From positions 1 through 21,199 of IMG/VR virus record IMGVR_UViG_3300042924_000241: a stretch of DNA of 21,199 nt. One strand, written 5' to 3'. This DNA comes from a virus. Each line of letters opens with the position of its first letter. Position 1 is the first letter of the stretch. Shown one piece after another: positions 16,528 through 21,199 of this stretch. The notes beneath the pieces are model-generated. The model saw only the letters and a list, made by a program, of their open reading frames with translations, was not told the DNA's origin and did not search any database. Both the position numbers and the translations under genes were made by a program.

Positions 16528-17018
16528 TTTTTAGACAGTTCCTTAGTCTTGTCTTTGCTGCTTTGGCTAGAACCAAAAAAGAAATTTAGAATAGTAGAAA
16601 CAACCGTACCCATAATAAAACCAAGCACCACATCAACAAAGCGTAGGTTTTTTTCAGGTATGTTGTAAGTCGTAATAAGTATGATGTACCCAATAGCAAA
16701 CGCTGACCACATCCAAGCAAACAAATAAACAAACCGACGTACCCAAGGGTCATCGTTTTGCATAGCCTTATCTTGCATGTCCCTAGCACCCTGCGTGTTC
16801 TTTAAATCAATCTCAGCCATGAACTCCGCATGCTTCATGGCAGCCATTTGAATTTCAGCTAGCTTGCTATCGTCTAGCAGCCCGTTTTCGTCGGGTGTCA
16901 ATTTAATGCCCAGCTTTTCTTCGACTTGCTCTAAACCTTTATCAAGAACAGAGTCCGCAACTTTCTGAAGTCCAGCGCCAGCAAGTTGAGCCAGAATAGG
17001 TGCAAGTAGTGGCAGCAT
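16524..17018 (-). CDS. holin, 3-TM (gene-transfer-agent type) family
   Basis: This 164-residue protein has the layout of the '3TMs' holin family (Pfam PF11351). An amphipathic or hydrophobic N-terminus (MLPLLAPILAQLAGAGL) is followed by a soluble helical region with ARDMQDKAMQNDDPWVRRF (about residues 78-96). Two strong membrane helices lie at about 97-117 (LFAWMWSAFAIGYIILITT) and 127-148 (VDVVLGFIMGTVVSTIL). The tail is basic and Ser/Lys-rich. It would form the inner-membrane lesion that releases the M15 endolysin. The start overlaps the preceding stop as TAATG, and its stop overlaps the endolysin start, so the lysis genes are tightly coupled. I am confident of holin function; the third membrane segment depends on how the N-terminal hydrophobic stretch is read. 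Confidence 0.88.
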   Translation of the reverse strand: MLPLLAPILAQLAGAGLQKVADSVLDKGLEQVEEKLGIKLTPDENGLLDDSKLAEIQMAAMKHAEFMAEIDLKNTQGARDMQDKAMQNDDPWVRRFVYLFAWMWSAFAIGYIILITTYNIPEKNLRFVDVVLGFIMGTVVSTILNFFFGSSQSSKDKTKELSKK

Positions 17019-17278
17019 TATCTCTTAGCCCTTTCTTCCATTAGTTTGATGCGAACTTGCAAGTCATGCAGGTCTTTGTATATTTCTTCTTTTAGTATGT
17101 GCCGACGCTCTGCGGATAGGGGACTATCTGTAGGTACACCTTGTGGAGTAACTAACGCTGGCATCTGGCCTTCAATCTTGGTCAGACGGGTATTGAACGA
17201 GCCAACCTCGCCAAGCAGCCAAGCCAAGCTTGCAACCACAATAGGTATAACGGCTTTAAGCGCGTCCGACCAGTTCAT
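17018..17278 (-). CDS. membrane-anchored coiled-coil protein of the lysis cassette (spanin-like candidate)
   Basis: This 86-residue protein is called from ATG 17278. A TTG at 17296 in the same frame would add six residues but lies inside the upstream gene and has no better ribosome binding site. One N-terminal membrane helix (about 6-24, ALKAVIPIVVASLAWLLGE) is followed by a short polar linker with several prolines (about 42-56) and a C-terminal charged helix (about 58-86, RRHILKEEIYKDLHDLQV) that looks like a coiled coil. That N-in, single-TM plus coiled-coil topology is what an inner-membrane spanin (Rz) would have, and it lies directly before the holin. No outer-membrane lipoprotein partner (Rz1 lipobox) is seen embedded in it. 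It could equally be a holin accessory factor. The gene is likely real; the role is inferred. Confidence 0.6.
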   Translation of the reverse strand: MNWSDALKAVIPIVVASLAWLLGEVGSFNTRLTKIEGQMPALVTPQGVPTDSPLSAERRHILKEEIYKDLHDLQVRIKLMEERAKR

Positions 17279-17280
17279 AA

Positions 17281-17640
17281 TTACACACGAACCCAAGAGG
17301 TTGTAGCCTCATCCCATGAATACATACCACCATCTGTTGGCATATCTACCGGAGCTTTCCACAGACAAGTAGCTTCATCTAAAACAAAGCTAGGATATGG
17401 CTTAGGTGGAATAAACGCATCACGCTGCTCGTCAAAGGTATAACCTTGACCTGCGTAATTCTTACGCTTGTTACCGTTGTAGCTGGTTTGCACCCAACGA
17501 CCGCCATGGATGCGCTCGCAGAAAGCAGCGCCGATATATTCTTTCTCTACACCGTTAGCATCTGCCGTATCTTTGTTATCAATGACGATAACCTGAGTCA
17601 CAATATTGTTTGAATCAATCTGTGCGTAGTGAGCCATCAT
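17281..17640 (-). CDS. conserved phage protein of unknown function (119 aa)
   Basis: This small beta-rich protein belongs to a family I recall from many marine phages, including cyanophages. Characteristic segments are AHYAQIDSNNIVTQVIVIDN at the N-terminus, WVQTSYNGNKRKNYAG (about residues 49-64), GYTFDEQRDAFIPPKPYPS, and a Trp-rich C-terminus (LDEATCLWKAPVDMP, YSWDEATTSWVRV). The repeated W-x-A/D-x-x-T pattern near the end suggests small beta units. No catalytic motif, signal peptide or membrane segment is present. Two adjacent ATGs exist (17640 and 17637), both within reach of AGGGGA; 17640 overlaps the oxygenase stop as ATGATG. It usually lies near tail-fibre and oxygenase genes, as here, so a tail-related role is possible. 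Function is unknown. Confidence 0.7.
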   Translation of the reverse strand: MMAHYAQIDSNNIVTQVIVIDNKDTADANGVEKEYIGAAFCERIHGGRWVQTSYNGNKRKNYAGQGYTFDEQRDAFIPPKPYPSFVLDEATCLWKAPVDMPTDGGMYSWDEATTSWVRV

Positions 17641-18245
17641 TCTTCCCCTAAATGCAAACCTGTCAGACTTTCATCTGAGCCTATGTAACCTTTTAAAAAC
17701 GTATTAAACGCAATGCTAATACGAGTATTGTCACCTTCTTTAGTCTGTACCATGTGAGTCAGATGCGATGGGAATAGAATCAAATCACCTGCACCTACTT
17801 CAAACCACCACGATTCAGAGTTATAAGGATTGTATTCAGCAGCAGGAACTTTAATCCGCTCGTAACCATCTTTATAAAAGTAAATCTTATCTACTTCTCT
17901 ATCAGCCTGTGGATAGAACACACCAGACACTACGCTATTTGGATGCGCGTGTTTATGGTGGTACTGTCCAGCCTCAGTATAGTTAGCCCAGCTTTGGGTT
18001 AAATACAGGCTTACATCAAACTTTGGTGCGTGTATTGCCTTAAAGTATTCAAGCATCGAATCTTCAATAAACTCACGCATCTCAGTAAGTTCTTTGCTTT
18101 TTAAAATCTTACGGTTAGTTGACGTAGTATTACCTTCGTTAGAAAAGTGTTCCTGACCTTTGATAAACTCTAGTTCAGCTTCAGTCAGATCACGACCAAA
18201 CTTAAAGAACGCTACAGGAGTAGGAAATAAGTTATTTATATTCAC
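17637..18245 (-). CDS. 2-oxoglutarate/Fe(II)-dependent oxygenase (PF13759-like)
   Basis: This 202-residue protein has the double-stranded beta-helix pattern of phage 2OG-Fe(II) oxygenases. It starts NNLFPTPVAFFKF. The metal region is YHHKHAHPNSVVSGVFY (about 95-111), where H99 and H101 are the likely family positions. The distal part reads GDLILFPSHLTHMV with H161/H164, and R175 in NTRISIAFN is the expected 2-oxoglutarate carboxylate anchor. Such enzymes hydroxylate proteins, nucleic acids or small molecules; the substrate here is unknown. The gene starts with GTG (GTGA overlap with the upstream stop), supported by AGAAGG about 7 bases before it. It lies directly downstream of tail-fibre and adhesin genes, so a virion-protein target is conceivable but unproved. 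The family is confident; the function is open. Confidence 0.85.
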   Translation of the reverse strand: MNINNLFPTPVAFFKFGRDLTEAELEFIKGQEHFSNEGNTTSTNRKILKSKELTEMREFIEDSMLEYFKAIHAPKFDVSLYLTQSWANYTEAGQYHHKHAHPNSVVSGVFYPQADREVDKIYFYKDGYERIKVPAAEYNPYNSESWWFEVGAGDLILFPSHLTHMVQTKEGDNTRISIAFNTFLKGYIGSDESLTGLHLGEE

Positions 18246-18496
18246 GCTACAGCCTTCTCGAATTCTTCAGCATCAGTTTTCATTTTCTTTAAATCTTCAT
18301 CAAGCCATATCGTAGGAATACTATCCTCAAACTCACGTATCTTATCCATTACCCATTGCACTTCTTCCCATGATGGGCAAGGTCTTGGGTCTTCCCAACG
18401 AGTAAACGTAGTATTAGAGATTTCCCATTTAGCATTAGGACGCAGCAATGACATTGCAACGTCAATGCCATAGAGCCGATAGAGTTTAGTTTCCAT
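18242..18496 (-). CDS. small putative tail-fibre assembly protein (XkdW-like, tentative)
   Basis: This 84-residue protein begins METKLYRLYGIDVAMSLL, then RPNAKWEISNTTFTRWED, then a proline-rich segment (PRPCPSWEEV) and an acidic helix (MDKIREFEDSIP, DEDLKKMKTDAEEF). The 'RPNAKW..' followed by 'W.D...P.PS.EEV' layout resembles short XkdW-like or tail-assembly-chaperone proteins found just after tail-fibre genes. It has no membrane segment. It starts 4 bases after the adhesin stop with no clear Shine-Dalgarno, so translation is probably coupled. Its TGA overlaps the GTG start of the oxygenase gene. Position after two host-recognition genes supports an assembly role, but the similarity is short and the assignment is a guess. 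Confidence 0.5.
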   Translation of the reverse strand: METKLYRLYGIDVAMSLLRPNAKWEISNTTFTRWEDPRPCPSWEEVQWVMDKIREFEDSIPTIWLDEDLKKMKTDAEEFEKAVA

Positions 18497-18500
18497 GTGT

Positions 18501-20126
18501 TTATTGGTTAGCTTTAATAATTACGATACCAGAACCACCTGCACCGCCTATACCTTGATTACCTGCACCGCCACCACCACCGCCACCTAAATTAACAGTA
18601 CCGGAAGTTGCCGCTGGATTTACGTTCTCCCTCCCCCCATTGCCGCCACCGCCTGTTCCACCAGATGCTACGGAAGCTGGAGCTGGGCCACTGCCGCCAC
18701 CACCACCGCCAGCATAAGTTACCGAAGAACCGCTTATAGAAGATGCGGTTCCATTTCCTCCAGCGCCTCCTTGATAGCTTGGAGATGAACCCCCATTACT
18801 ACCTACATTAGTAGCACCGCCGCCTCCACCGCCACCTTTAGTTGTTCCGGGGTTTGCCCCGCCATTGTTACCTTGACTTGGTGATGTAGATGGTGTATTT
18901 CCAGCACCACCCGGATTTACCGAATCTCCACCCCCAGCACCTCCACCGGAGCCGCCAGAATTACCGGCTGTAATAACTTTGCTGCCACCACCACCACCAT
19001 TAGACGTAATAGTGCTGAAAGTTGAATTTCCTCCGGGTGAACCATTAATAGCAGGTGGGGCTGTGCCATTAGCGCCACCAGCACCAACGGTAACTGTATA
19101 TTCCGTTCCTGCCGTTACTGATAATGCTGTTCCGGTACGAAAACCTCCCGCGCCTCCTCCACCAGCAAGGTCGCCACCGCCACCACCGCCGCCAGCCACG
19201 ACTAAATAATCAACGCTAGTCACACCAGTAGGGCATACCCATGTAGTAGATGATTTGAACGTAAAGACTGTTTGTGATACGAAAGAATAAGAAAGAATGA
19301 CTATGCCGGAGCCGCCTGCTGCACCAATAGATGGAGCGTTGCCATCGCCACCACCCCCACCACCCCCAGTATTTGCAGTCCCAGCAGTAACAGCCGAAGG
19401 AAATGCACCATTACCACCGCCGCCAGCGCCGCCTGTTCCGCCGGGCTTTGATTTAGAAGTCAATCCACCGCCGCCACCACCACCGGCGTAATTTACTGAC
19501 GAACCCGAAATAGTAGATGCAGTACCAGCGCCGCCATTGCCACCAGTAGAACTTGTTCCAGCAGCACCAACAGCAGAAGCGCCACCACCCCCACCACCCC
19601 CACTTGTGGTTGATGGGTCTGCTCCTTGAGTTCCAATTCCACCGCTACTTCCTTGACTTGGAGTTGTGGAAGGAGTATTTCCAGCGCCGCCAGCATTAGG
19701 GCCGGTATTATTATTATCCCCGCCGCCACCACCACCAGACCCACCGGCTACACCCGCCGCTGCGCCGCCTGTTGAAAGACTTCCACCGCCCCCACCACCA
19801 TTTGAAGTAATTGTGCTAAACGTAGAATTACCACCACTTGTTCCTTTTACGGTGGTGCTTGCAGCCGCAGCGCCACCAGAACCAACAGTAACTGTGTAAT
19901 CAGTTCCAGCGGTTACAGACAATCCGGTTCCTGTACGAAAACCTCCCGCGCCACCGCCTCCACCAATTCCGTTTCCGCCACCTGCGCCACCAGCCACAAC
20001 AAGATAATTAACAGTAGTAACACCAGTAGGACAAGTCCACGTACCAGACGCAAGGAAACGCTGAATGACAGTAATACCTCCACCGCCAACAGCCAACGCC
20101 TGCATTATTTTTGTATAAGCAAACAT
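18501..20126 (-). CDS. polyglycine tail adhesin with two tandem glycine-rich domains
   Basis: This 541-residue protein is dominated by runs of glycine and is built from two tandem copies of one domain, about residues 23-282 and 286-541. Each copy starts with a short beta strand carrying a TW-x-CP-x-GVT-x-V motif, then YLVVAGG, GGGAGGFRTGT, LSVTAG and YTVTVG, and contains STFSTITSNGGGG and SGSSV-YAGGGGGG segments. Each ends with a GGSGIVI strand. Similar glycine-rich units are known as phage tail-tip adhesins; in Salmonella phage S16 gp38 they fold into a polyglycine-II helix sandwich presenting variable loops to the host receptor. Host recognition is therefore the likely role. It starts 13 bases after the tail-fibre gene with AGGGG upstream. 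The domain type is clear; binding target and exact position on the virion are not. Confidence 0.8.
   Translation of the reverse strand: MFAYTKIMQALAVGGGGITVIQRFLASGTWTCPTGVTTVNYLVVAGGAGGGNGIGGGGGAGGFRTGTGLSVTAGTDYTVTVGSGGAAAASTTVKGTSGGNSTFSTITSNGGGGGGSLSTGGAAAGVAGGSGGGGGGDNNNTGPNAGGAGNTPSTTPSQGSSGGIGTQGADPSTTSGGGGGGGASAVGAAGTSSTGGNGGAGTASTISGSSVNYAGGGGGGGLTSKSKPGGTGGAGGGGNGAFPSAVTAGTANTGGGGGGGDGNAPSIGAAGGSGIVILSYSFVSQTVFTFKSSTTWVCPTGVTSVDYLVVAGGGGGGGDLAGGGGAGGFRTGTALSVTAGTEYTVTVGAGGANGTAPPAINGSPGGNSTFSTITSNGGGGGSKVITAGNSGGSGGGAGGGDSVNPGGAGNTPSTSPSQGNNGGANPGTTKGGGGGGGATNVGSNGGSSPSYQGGAGGNGTASSISGSSVTYAGGGGGGSGPAPASVASGGTGGGGNGGRENVNPAATSGTVNLGGGGGGGAGNQGIGGAGGSGIVIIKANQ
18510..20060 (-). repeat. 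tandem duplication inside the polyglycine adhesin
   Basis: Two direct copies of a roughly 260-residue glycine-rich domain fill the adhesin gene, with the boundary near 19275. Shared landmarks in the same order are CPTGVT, YLVVAGG, GGAGGFRTGT, LSVTAGT, STFSTITSNGGGG and GGAGGSGIVI. The copies differ mostly in the loops between glycine runs, which is where receptor contacts would be expected. The copies are divergent rather than identical. Confidence 0.75.
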
Positions 20127-20139
20127 CTATTAACCCCTA

Positions 20140-21171
20140 TTAAGGTACATACCCTTGAGCATAATTGCCGTACCAGTTTGAGCCGTCAGCAGCAAACGTC
20201 AATATGTCCAAGCGGTTTGCAACAGCAGTAATGGTAGGAGCTGTATTGCCAACAAACTTAACGCCAGTAAACGTAGCTGTGTTAGTGCCAGCGCCTGTCT
20301 TCAAGAACAAAATAAACGACTTACCAGCCGTGTTGCTAGGCATAGTAAATGTACATGTAGCTGATAAGTTAGCTGTGATGATGGTGCTGTTTGCGATGTT
20401 TAAAGTAAAAGCACTGCCTGTATTTACATAGCCAGTAGTAATACCTTCTGTATATGCGTTGAATTGCGAGCTAACTAATGTTGAATTACTGATAGTTACG
20501 CCATTAGCAGACCCGCTAGTAATAGTTACATTCGTGCTTGTTAGTCCGTTAGCTGTACCACCGTTAATGGTTACATTACTAAACGTAGAAGCATTAGAAG
20601 TAACACTGTTTATGTTGCCGCTAGTGATACTGACGTTTGTAAACGTAGAAGCGTTTGATGTAATGCCGTTTATGGTGCCGCTAGAAATAGTGACATTTGT
20701 TAACGTCAATGCGTTAGCTGTACCACCAGTAATAGTCACATTACCCAACGACGAAACATACGTTATTACGTCATTGATGTTTGTGCCGTCATTAAACACA
20801 ATCGTGCTTCTACCCGCAGGCAAAGTAAACGCAGTTCCTGTCGGCGACGCGTTCGTACCGTTGGAAATGATGACTGAGTAGGTCAGGCCATTTGTTACTA
20901 GGTACTGTTTCTCAATCGCTGGCACAAACAATGTCTGAACACTGGAAATAGTTCCAACTAAATTCAGTCGTAGATTACGCGCAGTTTGAGCTGCATTCGT
21001 ATCTGCTAGTGCTATCGCCGCATTTGAGCTAGCAAAGGTGACATTAGAAGAACCAGTGATAGCTTCTTCAATGGCTGTACCAAGGTTAGTGTTTGTCGTG
21101 TTACCCCACGTACCGGCCTGATCGCCTGTGCCGATAAGTTCAATCTTTAGGCTGCTATATGTGCTTGCCAT
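20140..21171 (-). CDS. tail fibre protein with five-residue repeat beta-helix
   Basis: This 343-residue protein opens with SSLKIELIGTGDQAGTWGNT, a head shared by many phage tail-fibre proteins, followed by NLGTAIEEAI. A beta-rich central part contains YSVIISNGTNASPTG and FTLPAGRSTIVFNDG. Residues 144-233 are 18 consecutive five-residue units (NVTIT, GGTAN, ALTLT and similar), which suggests a repeat-driven beta-helix shaft. The C-terminus (FTMPSNTAGKSFILFLKTG, FTGVKFVGNTAPTITA, DGSNWYGNYAQGY) resembles tail-fibre end domains. ATG 21171 follows TAAGGA by 6 bases. It is the first complete gene of the minus-strand block in this window, with the polyglycine adhesin directly after it. The tail-fibre role is well supported; which part contacts the host is not known. 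Confidence 0.8.
   Translation of the reverse strand: MASTYSSLKIELIGTGDQAGTWGNTTNTNLGTAIEEAITGSSNVTFASSNAAIALADTNAAQTARNLRLNLVGTISSVQTLFVPAIEKQYLVTNGLTYSVIISNGTNASPTGTAFTLPAGRSTIVFNDGTNINDVITYVSSLGNVTITGGTANALTLTNVTISSGTINGITSNASTFTNVSITSGNINSVTSNASTFSNVTINGGTANGLTSTNVTITSGSANGVTISNSTLVSSQFNAYTEGITTGYVNTGSAFTLNIANSTIITANLSATCTFTMPSNTAGKSFILFLKTGAGTNTATFTGVKFVGNTAPTITAVANRLDILTFAADGSNWYGNYAQGYVP
20473..20742 (-). repeat. 18-unit pentapeptide-period repeat in the tail fibre
   Basis: Eighteen in-register five-residue units, 270 bases without interruption, encode residues 144-233 of the tail fibre. Units alternate in type: NVTIx, xGxxN, and [AG][LISV]Tx[TNS]. Larger periods of 15 or 20 residues are visible because some blocks gain an extra SNAST-type unit. 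Position 2 is mostly V/G/L/I and position 3 mostly T/N/S, as expected for a small repeat beta-helix. Confidence 0.75.
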
Positions 21172-21177
21172 GATTCG

Positions 21178-21183
21178 TCCTTA
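21178..21183 (-). promoter_or_regulatory. Shine-Dalgarno of the tail-fibre gene
   Basis: On the minus strand this reads TAAGGA and ends 6 bases before ATG 21171. The remaining bases to the right edge contain in-frame stops (TTATTAGTAA) and no further gene start. No promoter is recognisable in the 28 bases available. Confidence 0.6.
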
Positions 21184-21199
21184 CTAATAAGTGTTTATG

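Noticed and set aside
17279-17296. TTG start extending the spanin-like protein by six residues
   Set aside because: It overlaps the preceding gene and has no ribosome binding advantage. ATG 17278 directly precedes the membrane helix.
18979-19899. Several proline-rich plus-strand frames opposite the glycine-rich adhesin
   Set aside because: Polyglycine codons read in reverse give polyproline, so these are composition artefacts.
20473-20742. Regular repeats considered as a CRISPR array or DNA-level regulatory repeat
   Set aside because: The period is 15 bases in frame with the tail-fibre gene, unit sequences vary at wobble positions, and there are no spacers. It is a protein repeat.
20459-20881. 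140-residue hydrophobic plus-strand frame opposite the tail-fibre repeat
   Set aside because: It mirrors the repeat periodicity of the tail fibre on the other strand, lacks a ribosome binding site and runs against the direction of all neighbours.

Overview
The window reads as part of the genome of a tailed bacteriophage (Caudoviricetes), most likely short-tailed. Neither the host nor a named phage can be fixed from the sequence. Evidence for a phage: almost the whole window is one densely packed minus-strand block of virion and lysis genes, with tail fibre, glycine-rich adhesin, holin, M15 endolysin and very large Ala/Gly/Gln-rich structural proteins. There are essentially no intergenic gaps. 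The protein families resemble those of uncultured freshwater or marine podoviruses; this is a judgement from memory of family signatures, not a search. No rRNA, tRNA, insertion sequence, CRISPR array or stretch over 300 bases without a gene was found.

Left arm (about 1-1462, plus strand): the 3' part of an NAD-dependent sugar epimerase/dehydratase, then four small overlapping or abutting genes. These are a 59-residue protein with two CxxC pairs that is easy to miss, a free-standing NrdR-type zinc ribbon, an unknown acidic 68-residue protein, and a Cys/His-rich HNH nuclease resembling phage P1 Ref. This is an accessory/DNA-metabolism cluster.

Right arm (21171 down to 1434, minus strand, read right to left): a tail fibre with an 18-fold five-residue repeat; a duplicated polyglycine adhesin; a small putative tail-fibre assembly factor; a 2-oxoglutarate/Fe(II) oxygenase; a small conserved phage protein; a lysis cassette (membrane-anchored coiled-coil protein, 3-TM-type holin, M15 peptidase); a 712-residue beta-rich tail hub or stabilisation protein; and a set of probable neck, internal or ejected virion proteins (104, 1151, 148, 372, 471 and 1914 residues). 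The last of these combines a zincin HExxH motif with an LPD38-like C-terminal half. Every junction lies between a 13-base gap and an 8-base overlap, so the arm looks like one translationally coupled late transcript of at least 19.7 kb. It meets the plus-strand arm tail to tail with a 29-base coding overlap.

The least explained signal is a short glycine motif (roughly A-x-G-G-[IL]-x-[AG]) that recurs six times across three neighbouring virion proteins. Next come the 148-residue helical protein with a DDxxD motif and the modular 1151- and 1914-residue proteins.
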